The notes under the pieces are model-generated. The model made no database searches. It worked only from the letters and a program-made list of their open reading frames with translations, and was not told the DNA's origin. From Sphingobacteriales bacterium 50-39 (GTDB taxonomy: Bacteria > Bacteroidota > Bacteroidia > Chitinophagales > Chitinophagaceae), in the NCBI GenBank assembly GCA_001898505.1, contig MKTZ01000001.1, forward strand, positions 558,001 to 622,000: 64,000 nt of DNA, in the 5' to 3' direction. Both the position numbers and the translations under genes were made by a program. Of this stretch, positions 28,637 through 36,857 are shown in pieces (within the stretch, counting starts at the first letter, position 1; every line of letters begins with the position of its first letter).

Positions 28637-29295
28637 GACCGGGCAATACATGCCGCGTCCTGTTGGTGACCCTTTTATTGGCGCCGACTACGCTGCTGGC
28701 GCATACCGTCAATTATGCTTTGGAAAAGGCGTCTGTTTCGCATGTCGTTGGGTTTTATCTTCGACTGGGTATTCAACATATCATCCCATATGGGATTGAC
28801 CATATCCTGTTTGTAATAAGCCTTTGCCTGCTCAGTACCCGGATCAAAACCATCCTTTGGCAGGCAACTGCATTTACCGTGGCCCACTCCGTTACACTGG
28901 CCTTGAGCATGAAAGGCGTACTTGTTGCCCCTGGCGCTGTGGTCGAGCCGGTGATTGCCCTGTCGATCATGTTTGTGGCGATCGAGAATATGTTGTTGAG
29001 CGAGCTGAAACCGTGGCGAATAAGCATCGTCTTCCTGTTTGGGCTGATCCATGGTATGGGTTTTGCCAGCGCATTGAATGAGATTGGTCTGCCCAGGGGA
29101 GCGTTCTATACCTCGATCCTGTCTTTTAATGCTGGGGTGGAGATCGGACAGGTGGTGGTTATCACGGGCGTATTTATGCTGGTGATCATTCCCTTTGGGA
29201 AAAGAGGATGGTACAGGAAATGGGTGGTGTATCCGGCGTCTATCGCTATTGCGACGGTAGCGGGTTATTGGGTGGTGATGAGGGCATTCTTTTAA
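28633..29295 (+). CDS. HupE/UreJ-family membrane protein
   Basis: 220 residues with a signal-like N-terminus and about six membrane segments. Family motifs: LGIQHIIPYGIDHILFVISL, FTVAHSVTLALS and FGLIHGMGFASAL. The His and Asp residues in these helices are the proposed metal-transit residues of HupE/UreJ proteins, which are linked to nickel or cobalt entry for hydrogenase and urease, while the Bacteroidota branch has no assigned substrate. No urease or hydrogenase gene is in the window. Overlaps the TPR gene by 4 bp and the convergent esterase gene by 4 bp. Confidence 0.87.
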   Translation: MRPGNTCRVLLVTLLLAPTTLLAHTVNYALEKASVSHVVGFYLRLGIQHIIPYGIDHILFVISLCLLSTRIKTILWQATAFTVAHSVTLALSMKGVLVAPGAVVEPVIALSIMFVAIENMLLSELKPWRISIVFLFGLIHGMGFASALNEIGLPRGAFYTSILSFNAGVEIGQVVVITGVFMLVIIPFGKRGWYRKWVVYPASIAIATVAGYWVVMRAFF

Positions 29296-30755
29296 TACCG
29301 CATCTTCCATTGTGCATACCTGCTTGCCAGAAAGGTAACCCCTGCTGTCTGATATTCGGATGTGCTCACTGTAAAATGATCCCCAGGATAATACTCAAAG
29401 ACAAAGCGCGTATCCAGCTTTTTCATTTCGTCGTCCAGCATGTGCACGGCATAGTTCAACAGGAAATTGTCCTGGTTGCCTACCGACACCCGGATCTTGC
29501 CTTGCAGCCCCTTTTCAAGGACCGGCCAGTTGTTGCGCAGATAAGCACAGATATCGTAGGCCTTCCAATGCTCAAAACAGGACTTGTCGATGGCTCCTGT
29601 CACAGGGTTGCATATCGGTATTGGCTGACCGTCCTGTCCTTTTGCGCTAAACACCTGATTAAACGAATGCATCTGCTCGCCCCGGTAGAGGACAAACTCC
29701 TGCTGGTAGCATTGTTTCATCGTCGCCACCGGAAAATATCCCGCGATGGTAGCGACGGCATTCGAAGTTCCATCCTTTTTATAATAGATATTATCTTCTT
29801 CGTATAGATTGACCCGCTGAAAATTCCGGAAGTCGACCGGGTCGGGCGAGCTTGACCAGCAACCCGCAAACACATCCGGATAGTGTGTCTGCAACCAGAG
29901 CACCGTCCAGCCCCCACTGCTATGTCCCCTTAAGAGCCTCGCCCCATTGCAGCGATAGGACTTTTCCAGCTGCGGGATGAATTCGGTGGTCAGAGCATCT
30001 CCCCAAGGACCATTGTTATCGCTATTGGCATATACAGAGTGACCACCGGCGCAATTGCCATCCAGGTAGACCGTGATGCAGGAGACGGTATCAAACGGCC
30101 TGCTAAAGACTGTCGTATCGCCCGAATACCGGTGATAATCCCCGCCATAGCCGGAGACCACAAACAATACCGGGAATTGCCGTTGCGGCTGTGTATAATA
30201 CTCCCGCGGGAGCAATACAGCAGCATCAACCGTCATTGCCCTTCCCTGGGATTTTGATAGAAGCTGTGACGGCGTTTTTAGTTCTTTTACAAATTTTGTG
30301 TCTGTGAAATGCGGTTCGGTCACTACCTGGTCGCAGCTTAGTGTGAATGATGCATTGGCATCTTTCGTGAGATTGACTTTTAGCGACCGGGAATAAAGGT
30401 TACCCGGGCTCTCCGCAATCGCCCGTCCTCCCAGGTTCCTGTCCCAGACGGCCTGTACATAATATTCACCTCGTTCTATATCGGATAATCGGACGGGATA
30501 GGATGCTGCCCGATCGTCAAATGTGACGGAAGTACCTGGCTTTACGTCCCGCACATCGATGGAAAAGCACGGGAAGGGCTCCAGGTCGGCCATGGCATTT
30601 TTGGGATTTCGGTTCTCCTTGTTCAGGTAGAGGATCACCTTTCCGGTAAATGGCGCGCTCAGGGCGTTGGCCGGATAATTAACCAGAAATTTCTGACTAT
30701 AACTTTGCGAGGAAAGTGAGGCGGCGACAAGCAGTAGCAGATATCGTTTTAGCAT
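29292..30755 (-). CDS. Secreted alpha/beta-hydrolase, putative esterase (esterase-D/enterochelin-esterase-like)
   Basis: 487 residues from ATG 30755, chosen because it opens a signal peptide (MLKRYLLLLVAASLSSQSYSQ); the frame continues upstream through unlikely sequence. An N-terminal beta-rich region (about 20-170) is followed by the PF00756-type hydrolase fold: FPVLFVVSGYGGD, nucleophile elbow GHSSGG and a C-terminal YYPGDHFTV that supplies the catalytic His. The substrate is unknown. Convergent, with a 4-bp overlap, with the HupE/UreJ gene. Confidence 0.85.
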   Translation of the reverse strand: MLKRYLLLLVAASLSSQSYSQKFLVNYPANALSAPFTGKVILYLNKENRNPKNAMADLEPFPCFSIDVRDVKPGTSVTFDDRAASYPVRLSDIERGEYYVQAVWDRNLGGRAIAESPGNLYSRSLKVNLTKDANASFTLSCDQVVTEPHFTDTKFVKELKTPSQLLSKSQGRAMTVDAAVLLPREYYTQPQRQFPVLFVVSGYGGDYHRYSGDTTVFSRPFDTVSCITVYLDGNCAGGHSVYANSDNNGPWGDALTTEFIPQLEKSYRCNGARLLRGHSSGGWTVLWLQTHYPDVFAGCWSSSPDPVDFRNFQRVNLYEEDNIYYKKDGTSNAVATIAGYFPVATMKQCYQQEFVLYRGEQMHSFNQVFSAKGQDGQPIPICNPVTGAIDKSCFEHWKAYDICAYLRNNWPVLEKGLQGKIRVSVGNQDNFLLNYAVHMLDDEMKKLDTRFVFEYYPGDHFTVSTSEYQTAGVTFLASRYAQWKMRY

Positions 30756-30791
30756 ATAGGGAAGATACGGGAATAAACGGTGATGGCAAAG

Positions 30792-30814
30792 AAGCCGCTG
30801 AAAGTCAGCGGCTT
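30792..30814. other. Perfect 10-bp hairpin upstream of esterase
   Basis: AAGCCGCTGA and TCAGCGGCTT form a perfect stem with a 3-nt loop. The core is the same as the island hairpins at 34.4, 35.6, 38.2 and 40.3 kb, but the flanking tmRNA-like tail is absent or very weak here. A T-run three bases downstream on the plus strand could make it a terminator. The rest of the 286-bp gap up to 31041 shows nothing else I can support. Confidence 0.5.
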
Positions 30815-31041
30815 GAATTTTTGTAAGGCGAGGAGCGGCGGCTAATCGGTGCATTTGGCAAGATAAACGGCATTTTCTTTGGATCATCTTACAACTAGCC
30901 TTCCGCTCTCCGTGCTATAACCGTACATCGTTTGTATCGAATAAGGCGGCTCTGCAGTTGAATAGAATCACAAGAATTTGATTTTTAACAAATTGGGTCA
31001 TTGGTCTACTTTTTGTGCGGCGAGTTCCAAACTGATTGCCA

Positions 31042-33441
31042 ATGTTTAAGAACTATCTCACCGTCGCATGGCGCAACCTGATCAAGAACAAGGCCTATTC
31101 GGTCATCAACATCCTGGGGCTTTCCGCGGGCATGGGGGTCGCCTTGCTTATCGGCCTCTGGATCTGGGATGAAGTTTCCTACAATAAGAATTTCGACAAC
31201 TATGACCGGATCGTCCGCGTCATGGAGACCATCAATCACGGCGGGGAGATCACCACCGGGCAAGCGGTGCCATTACCGCTGGGAAATGAGTTGCGGACGC
31301 GCTATGGTTCCGATTTCAAACGGGTGACGGTGGGTTCTGCTATAAACAAACATACCCTCGCCTATGACGGCGATAAACAGATATTTGGAAACGGCATCTA
31401 TATCCAACCTGAATTCCTGCCCATGTTCTCCGTCCGGCTGCTAAAGGGGTCGCTGGCCTCGCTAGACGATCCCTATTCGACCGTCATTAGCGCGTCGCTC
31501 GCGAAGACAATGTTCGGTAACGCTGAGCCGGTGGGCAAACTTGTAAAGATCGACAACAAGAACTCGCTGAAGATCTCGGGAGTCTATCTCGATTTTCCGC
31601 ACAACTGTGAGTTTTACAATACCCAACTATTGATGGCTTGGGATGGATTTGCAGCAGACAACGACCTGAAGGGTTCTATGGTCAATGGATGGAACAACAA
31701 TTCCTGGCAGATCTTTGCGCAGCTACAGGACAATGCCGACCTGAAAGCCGTTTCGGTCAAGGTCAGAGGTGGTCTGGAAGGGCATGAGCGGAAGGACAAG
31801 CCACTGGTATTGCTGCACCCCATGAACAAATGGCGGCTGTACAGCGAATTCAAGAACGGCATCAATACGGGGGGCACCATCGCATTTGTCAAAATGTTTG
31901 CGATCATCGGCGTCTTTGTATTGCTGCTGGCCTGTATCAACTTTATGAATCTGAGTACGGCACGGTCAGAGAAGCGCGCGAAAGAGGTGGGGATCCGGAA
32001 AGCGATCGGCTCGCTTCACCGTCAGTTGATAGGTCAGTTCCTCGGGGAGTCGTTGTTGATCACTTTTGTCTCCTTCTGCCTGACCCTTTTGCTGGTGACG
32101 CTGACGCTGCCTTTTTTCAATCAGATCGCCGACAAACAGATGAATATCTTATGGACCAGCATCCCGTTTTGGTTCATCGCGATCGGGTTCATCCTTTTTA
32201 CGGGGTTGGTCGCGGGTAGCTATCCGGCCTTTTATCTTTCTTCCTTTAAGTCGGTAAGCGTGCTAAAGGGTACCTTCAAGGCGGGCCGGTTTGCTTCGGT
32301 ACCGCGGAAGGTGCTGGTGGTGTTGCAATTCACCGTATCGGTGTCGCTGATCATCGGGACATTCGTCGTCTTCCAGCAGATCAACTATGCGAAAAACAGA
32401 CCAATCGGTTACAACCGGGAAGGGTTGATCACCGTTGCGATGAATACACCCGACCTGTATCCGCATTACAATAGTCTTCGGTCGGACCTTCTGGCTTCCG
32501 GTGTTGTTGCGGATGTGGCGATGTCGACCAGTCCGACGACGGCGGTCTGGGCCAACCAAAGTGGTTTTTCATGGCCGGGGAAAGATCCTGCTATGAGTCC
32601 GTCCTTTGCCGTGATCACCATGACGCATGACTATGGAAAAACGGTAGGCTGGCAATTTGTAGAAGGCCGGGATTTCTCGCGGGATTATGCCACCGACTCG
32701 ACTGGTGTAGTGCTGAACGAGGCGGCGGTGAGATACATGAACCTGAAGGAGCCGGTGGTCGGGCAGTCCATCCAATACACTTACAGCTCGCGGAAAGACA
32801 ATCACCTGAGAGTGATCGGCGTCGTTAAGGACATGGTGATGTCATCCCCATATGAGCCGGTAAAGCAGGCCGTCTTTATGATGGATACCTCGGATGTGGG
32901 CATGAATGTCATCACGGTGCGGATCAATCCTTCCCAGAGCACGGCGAAGGCGCTGCCGACGATCGCCGCGGTGTTCAAGCGATACAACCCCGGCTCCCCC
33001 TTCGACTATAGCTTTAACAGCGAGGACTATGCGCGGAAATTTGATTTCGAACAACGGATCGGCGGCCTGGCCACGTTCTTTGCGGCTCTGGCCATCTTTA
33101 TCAGCTGTCTCGGGCTCTTTGGGCTGGCCTCCTTTATGGCCGAGCAGCGGCGGAAAGAGATCGGCGTACGTAAAGTGCTCGGGGCCTCGGTCGTCAACCT
33201 CTGTGGCTTGCTGTCAAAGGAATTCCTGGTGTTGGTGGCGTTGTCCTTTTTGGTAGCGATCCCCGTGTCGTGGCTGCTGATGAGCCACTGGCTGTTACAG
33301 TACAGCTACCGGACGCCAATCTCGATTTGGATCTTTGTGATGACGGCGGGCGGGGCCTTGCTGATCGCCCTGATTACGGTGAGCTTTCAGTCGATCAGGG
33401 CGTCACTTGCCAATCCGGTGCGGAGTTTGAGGAGCGAATAG
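31042..33441 (+). CDS. FtsX/MacB-type ABC transporter permease
   Basis: 799 residues from ATG 31042 (a TTG six bases upstream is in frame but less likely). N-terminal MFKNYLTVAWRNLIKNKAYS anchor, periplasmic region, FtsX module 1 near 285-420 (LLACINFMNLSTARSEKRAKEVGIRKAIGS), second periplasmic region, and FtsX module 2 from about 680 (CLGLFGLASFMAEQRRKEIGVRKVLGAS). It ends ANPVRSLRSE. Third permease of this type in the window, again with no ATPase gene nearby. It marks the last backbone gene before the accessory island. Confidence 0.9.
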   Translation: MFKNYLTVAWRNLIKNKAYSVINILGLSAGMGVALLIGLWIWDEVSYNKNFDNYDRIVRVMETINHGGEITTGQAVPLPLGNELRTRYGSDFKRVTVGSAINKHTLAYDGDKQIFGNGIYIQPEFLPMFSVRLLKGSLASLDDPYSTVISASLAKTMFGNAEPVGKLVKIDNKNSLKISGVYLDFPHNCEFYNTQLLMAWDGFAADNDLKGSMVNGWNNNSWQIFAQLQDNADLKAVSVKVRGGLEGHERKDKPLVLLHPMNKWRLYSEFKNGINTGGTIAFVKMFAIIGVFVLLLACINFMNLSTARSEKRAKEVGIRKAIGSLHRQLIGQFLGESLLITFVSFCLTLLLVTLTLPFFNQIADKQMNILWTSIPFWFIAIGFILFTGLVAGSYPAFYLSSFKSVSVLKGTFKAGRFASVPRKVLVVLQFTVSVSLIIGTFVVFQQINYAKNRPIGYNREGLITVAMNTPDLYPHYNSLRSDLLASGVVADVAMSTSPTTAVWANQSGFSWPGKDPAMSPSFAVITMTHDYGKTVGWQFVEGRDFSRDYATDSTGVVLNEAAVRYMNLKEPVVGQSIQYTYSSRKDNHLRVIGVVKDMVMSSPYEPVKQAVFMMDTSDVGMNVITVRINPSQSTAKALPTIAAVFKRYNPGSPFDYSFNSEDYARKFDFEQRIGGLATFFAALAIFISCLGLFGLASFMAEQRRKEIGVRKVLGASVVNLCGLLSKEFLVLVALSFLVAIPVSWLLMSHWLLQYSYRTPISIWIFVMTAGGALLIALITVSFQSIRASLANPVRSLRSE

Positions 33442-33454
33442 GTTCCTCTTAAGA

Positions 33455-33736
33455 CTAGAATAATATAAATTTCCCTTGCTCTATCTGTGTCGCATTCAGA
33501 GCTTCCTTGTCATTTTCGACCACTGGCAACCAATTTTTTCAGTCAGCAAGGGCATGCCTGAAACCACATCCACAACCCTCATGGGATCCTATATATAATA
33601 CGTGTGGCAAAGTAAAACGGCTCAAAACCTCCAGTTCATAGTCTTGCAGGTTTGCTGTGTGGAAACCGGCTTGTTCTTTATTCCATTCGATCAAAGGCAA
33701 CTTGATTGATGCACCAACATATAGCGTGAAGCACAT
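33455..33736 (-). pseudogene. CGCGFR-motif small protein, copy 1 (premature stop)
   Basis: Begins MCFTLYVGASIKLPLIEWN and reads through YIGSHEGCGCGFRHALAD to a TGA at 33541. Beyond that stop the same frame continues with NWLPVVENDKEALNATQ, which matches the homologous continuation in copy 2 (39280-39598). The TGA is therefore a nonsense mutation and the family's natural length is about 95-100 residues. Its function is unknown to me. The CxCGFR cluster could bind a metal. It follows the kinase-like gene by 5 bp on the same strand, so the two form a module. Confidence 0.65.
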
Positions 33737-33741
33737 AATTT

Positions 33742-34380
33742 TTACATTATATAGAATACTGTATCTATAAAGAATAGGACCTCGCTCTTGGCTAATACAT
33801 TTTCATCATGCATATCTTCCAGCGCCAACCCAAATTCACGATTATAGTAGTCTTGGCGCCTAGTCTTTTCAAAGCCGTTGAAATTCAAAAACCCTTCAAT
33901 ATGGTCCAGTGAAGCCTGATCTCCTTCCACAAAAGGTTGCTGGATGACGGCAAAAAGTTTTTCGTCAGCTTCGACAAATCCCAATAAAGAATAGGCTGTG
34001 TTGTCGAATATTAAATTGTGCAATAATAGGCTATTGAAATATTCTGTCCAGGTGGCGTAGTATCCGGCATCATTAACTTTAATCACTGATCGTGCATCCT
34101 CAGAAAGAAAAACCTTCGACTCACCACCTTCAGTCAAATATTGGCTACCTGGCGGCAATGACCTCAGCCATAAGTTTTCTTTTTGAGCATATGATTTTAA
34201 GAAGCCGACCTGCTCTTCTTTGATGATTGCCTTACTTTCGAATTCGCTTTTAACAGTTGGACTTGTGCCAAAGCTTTTGCAAAGGACATTCCTGATTGTT
34301 GTGCAAGAATCTGTGCTCCCCTTCTGGAGTTCTCCTTTAATGATATTTTGAAGTTGTTCTCGGATGTCATCGGGGATCAT
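33742..34380 (-). CDS. Small kinase-like protein resembling polyvalent-protein kinases, copy 1
   Basis: 212 residues. After about 70 charged residues come GGESKVFLSEDARSVIKV (glycine strand and lysine-like motif), a helical part (YFNSLLLHNLIFDNTAYSLLGF), a VIQQPFVEGDQAS hinge, then the catalytic-loop-like LEDMHDENVL and metal-binding-like FIDTVF near the C-terminus. This order fits the compact protein-kinase fold found in polyvalent proteins of phages and mobile elements. That family assignment is by memory of motifs only. A second copy with an internal stop lies at 39606-40244. Starts 30 bp from repeat R1. Confidence 0.6.
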   Translation of the reverse strand: MIPDDIREQLQNIIKGELQKGSTDSCTTIRNVLCKSFGTSPTVKSEFESKAIIKEEQVGFLKSYAQKENLWLRSLPPGSQYLTEGGESKVFLSEDARSVIKVNDAGYYATWTEYFNSLLLHNLIFDNTAYSLLGFVEADEKLFAVIQQPFVEGDQASLDHIEGFLNFNGFEKTRRQDYYNREFGLALEDMHDENVLAKSEVLFFIDTVFYIM

Positions 34381-34410
34381 TTATGCAAAAATAATAAAAT
34401 AGCTTAAATA

Positions 34411-34480
34411 ATAAAATCCGCTGATAATCAGCGGCTTAAAGAGGGGTGGAGCTGAGGGGGCGGGGATCGAACATCTTGTG
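34411..34480 (-). repeat. ssrA-3'-end-like repeat R1 (hairpin plus tmRNA tail)
   Basis: Hairpin CCGCTGA-TAA-TCAGCGG is followed by GTGGAGCTGAGGGG and ATCGAAC. The 14-mer GTGGAGCTGAGGGG is identical to the reverse complement of the tmRNA 3' end at 52805-52818, and TCGAAC is its T-loop. The order terminator hairpin then tail, and the strand, are the same as in ssrA. Confidence 0.7.
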
Positions 34481-34701
34481 TCTCTTTTAAAGATAATTCA
34501 ATGAGTAAAGCATAATTCCTCTTAATCTATGACAAATAAGAGTATGCGCGGGTGTAACTTGCCAATTCCTCCCAAGGACAGAACATTCGGAACCTCTTAC
34601 CCGGCGTTGACTCTGCACTACCCTCACCGATCTCCCCTTGCAGTGTCCCGGCAATTCTCACTAACTTGGTTTGGTGTCACAATTTTGTATCTTGACGCTC
34701 T

Positions 34702-35463
34702 ATGTTCGGATTTTCTAAGAAAGACAAACGACCGCAATGCCCTATTCCCGAGGAACGACGCGAATGGCTGGAATACGCCTTCGGCTGGCTGGTGGACACC
34801 TTTGGGAAAGAAAGTATCCGGCAACGCTCCGTCCTCACGCCGCACTACACAGATTTCCCTATTCGATTTAATGGTGACCTCAAAACGGGCCGTGAAACTA
34901 CTGACATCATCGCCCGTCAGATGGGGATCGATCCGAACGAGATCGAACTTTTTTTCTATCAGGATGGGATACGGGAGATTGCTGCCGGGGATCTTGGTAG
35001 TACTATATATACTTCGGGGGACGGTAGAGATGGCAGTCTGAAATCGAGTAGCGGCCGCTATTTAGGGCGACAGGACGAAGGGAAGTTTCATATCGTCTTA
35101 CAGGAGAAAAACCTTCGAGAACCGGAGTACATGGTGGCAACGCTCGCTCATGAGCTATCCCATATCAAATTATTAGGGGAGGAGCGGCTGCAGGAGAATG
35201 ATGAACAGCTGACCGATATTAATACAGTTATTTTTGGCCTGGGAATATTCAACGCGAATGCTGCCTTTAGCACCTTTCAAAATTACCGCTCCAGCGGATG
35301 GCGAAAGCTAGGGTATCTGACTCAAATGGATTGGGGTTATGTGCTTGCCTTATTTGCGGAGCTTCGGGGAGAAGAACATTCTGATTGGACAAAACATTTA
35401 TGCAGGAATGTTAAAGCGGATTTTTTGAAGAGTCAGAAATATTTGAAGGCAAGAAATGTTTGA
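34702..35463 (+). CDS. Unrecognised protein with HExxH metalloprotease-like motif
   Basis: 253 residues, no signal peptide or membrane segment. ATLAHELSHIKLLGEER near residues 147-163 carries HELSH with a downstream acidic ENDEQLTD that could give a third zinc ligand, as in gluzincin-type peptidases. Nothing else is recognised. The gene stands alone between repeats R1 and R2 and is read opposite to its neighbours. A frame in another phase upstream (from 34529) is not supported as a gene. Proposed: cytoplasmic zinc-dependent peptidase or a protein derived from one. Confidence 0.7.
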   Translation: MFGFSKKDKRPQCPIPEERREWLEYAFGWLVDTFGKESIRQRSVLTPHYTDFPIRFNGDLKTGRETTDIIARQMGIDPNEIELFFYQDGIREIAAGDLGSTIYTSGDGRDGSLKSSSGRYLGRQDEGKFHIVLQEKNLREPEYMVATLAHELSHIKLLGEERLQENDEQLTDINTVIFGLGIFNANAAFSTFQNYRSSGWRKLGYLTQMDWGYVLALFAELRGEEHSDWTKHLCRNVKADFLKSQKYLKARNV

Positions 35464-35533
35464 GTTGGAATTGCATGACCATTTCTTTGATCTTCATATT
35501 CAAAATTTATTTGGCGCGAATTATACAGCCGGA

Positions 35534-35620
35534 GTTCGATTTCCCCTCGGCTATCAACAAAAAGGCCGCTGACAATCAGCGACTTAAAGAGGGGTGGGGT
35601 GAGGGGGTGGGGATCGAACC
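35534..35620 (-). repeat. ssrA-3'-end-like repeat R2
   Basis: Hairpin GGCCGCTGA-CAA-TCAGCGAC with a flanking A-run (minus-strand terminator), then GGTGGGGTGAGGGGG and GGATCGAACC. The left side also has GTTCGATTTCCCCTC, an inverted counterpart of the right-hand T-loop part. The remainder of the 288-bp gap between the HExxH gene and the antitoxin gene holds nothing else clear. Confidence 0.65.
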
Positions 35621-35751
35621 TTTGAGCAAACTCCTTCAGCTTATCCAAATCCTAAAAACTTGAAAAATAATTATTTAAATCACTGCTTGCAAAACCGGAA
35701 TGCCTGGTAGCCCGCCTCGATCGCCTCTCCCAAAAGCCTTTTATCGCAGCG

Positions 35752-36483
35752 TCATTTGAAATGCCATTTGGATTTATTCAATACCAAGGCTTCAATGCCG
35801 GCAAACTGATAGCGGGTTAATGGGTTTAGAGATGTCTGTAGCAGTTCGATCTTTTGCTTTGGGAAATGCGTTTCCAATAGTGCTCCCAACAATGCGCGGG
35901 TGGAAGGAGGGTATTCCAACGCGAGTTGTGTCAGCCTATTCAGTTGTGACGGCTGCAACTCCTTCATCTTTGCTACCAGCAATGGAATAACTGTTAAAGG
36001 AGACGTATCCGGGATCTGTTGAATGTCCGCCAGTGCATCCAGCAGCTGTAGCATAGGGATATCAAACTCCTTAAATGGGAATGGACGGACGGTAAATTTT
36101 ATTTTGTAGCCGCTGATTTCCTTTTCAGGCAACCGGCTATGCCGGGCAATAGTTATTTTATTGGGTACCTGGGTGGTTAAACCCCATTGGTTATACAAGG
36201 CATTGCCCGTCAAGTACCCCACGGTTTTACCCCCGCGCTGGGTGAATGTCTTTATAATTTCTGTTTCCGAAGGCCGTAGTGCGCCAAAACGTAATTTTTT
36301 TGGCTTGTAATATTTCCCTTTCTCCAGCCTCGCCAATTTCCCGGCCTTGACCATCCGGCTCAACGCTCTAAAATAAGCCACTTCTGTTTGGCCCTCCACT
36401 TTAATAGTAAGAATCTGTCCGTCGCCTAGAGCGGCGACCTGGCGTTGAACTGTACTTGCTATGGAGGCGGATGCGGCCATCAT
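35752..36483 (-). CDS. AbiEi/DUF6088-type type IV antitoxin, no partner seen
   Basis: 243 residues. N-terminal winged-helix part (SIASTVQRQVAALGDGQI...VAYFRALSRMVKAGKLARLEKGKYYKP) followed by FGALRPSETEIIKTF, TVGYLTGNALYNQWGLTTQVPNKITIA, as in AbiEi-like and DUF6088 antitoxins. These bind their own promoter and counter an AbiEii nucleotidyltransferase toxin. No nucleotidyltransferase gene is downstream; only about 24 in-frame codons (CDKRLLGEAIEAGYQAFRFC) follow the stop before R2, so the toxin gene may have been lost. Confidence 0.75.
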   Translation of the reverse strand: MMAASASIASTVQRQVAALGDGQILTIKVEGQTEVAYFRALSRMVKAGKLARLEKGKYYKPKKLRFGALRPSETEIIKTFTQRGGKTVGYLTGNALYNQWGLTTQVPNKITIARHSRLPEKEISGYKIKFTVRPFPFKEFDIPMLQLLDALADIQQIPDTSPLTVIPLLVAKMKELQPSQLNRLTQLALEYPPSTRALLGALLETHFPKQKIELLQTSLNPLTRYQFAGIEALVLNKSKWHFK

Positions 36484-36625
36484 ATAAAGATAGCATATTT
36501 GTTTTTATTGACCAGTTTTTAACGTAATAAATTGGACATAAAATTTAGCTCCAGTAAATAAAATTAGATATGAGTACCTTCGCTAAGATTCCCTGGCAGC
36601 AATAAGTTGTCATTAGCTAATTCGC

Positions 36626-36644
36626 AATACGCAAATTGCGTATT
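36626..36644. promoter_or_regulatory. Odd-centred perfect palindrome
   Basis: AATACGCAA-A-TTGCGTATT has 9-bp perfect arms about 140 bp upstream of the antitoxin gene. It shares GCAAATTGCGTATTT with a 28-bp near-palindrome at 39250-39277. It could be an antitoxin operator or a recombination site. Confidence 0.5.
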
Positions 36645-36747
36645 TAACATTGCAGTTCAACCAGCGGCTATTTTTCTGCTACTTTGTAGTGTCCAATTTG
36701 TGATAGTAAGGAAGCCTTGTTACATTAAAAAAGACGGGCTGTCTGGC

Positions 36748-36836
36748 AACTTACCGGAAAAACTGGTAAGTTGGGTAATTGCTTATAATTTATTGATTAT
36801 CAATTATTTTAAACTTACCGGAAAAACCGGTAAGTT
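36748..36836. promoter_or_regulatory. Twin inverted-repeat operators upstream of the RhuM-Fic gene
   Basis: Two 25-bp inverted repeats, AACTTACCGG-N5-CYGGTAAGTT, lie at 36748-36772 and 36812-36836, 64 bp apart centre to centre (about six helical turns). The second ends 21 bp before the start codon. An ATTGATTATCAAT palindrome lies between them. This layout fits cooperative dimer binding and autoregulation. The remaining sequence between 36484 and 36747 shows only the palindrome at 36626. Confidence 0.7.
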
Positions 36837-36857
36837 CGATTTCTAAACATCCGTAAT

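Noticed and set aside
34441-34490. Possible tRNA gene on the minus strand (T-loop GTTCGAT and acceptor-like tail)
   Set aside because: No D-arm, anticodon arm or pairing 5' acceptor strand is present. It matches the tmRNA 3' end instead.
34529-35041. 170-codon plus frame ahead of and overlapping the HExxH gene
   Set aside because: It overlaps the better supported gene in another phase and runs through repeat-derived sequence.
36607-36846. 79-codon frame upstream of the RhuM-Fic gene
   Set aside because: It lies across the palindromes and twin operators and has an AT-driven hydrophobic composition.
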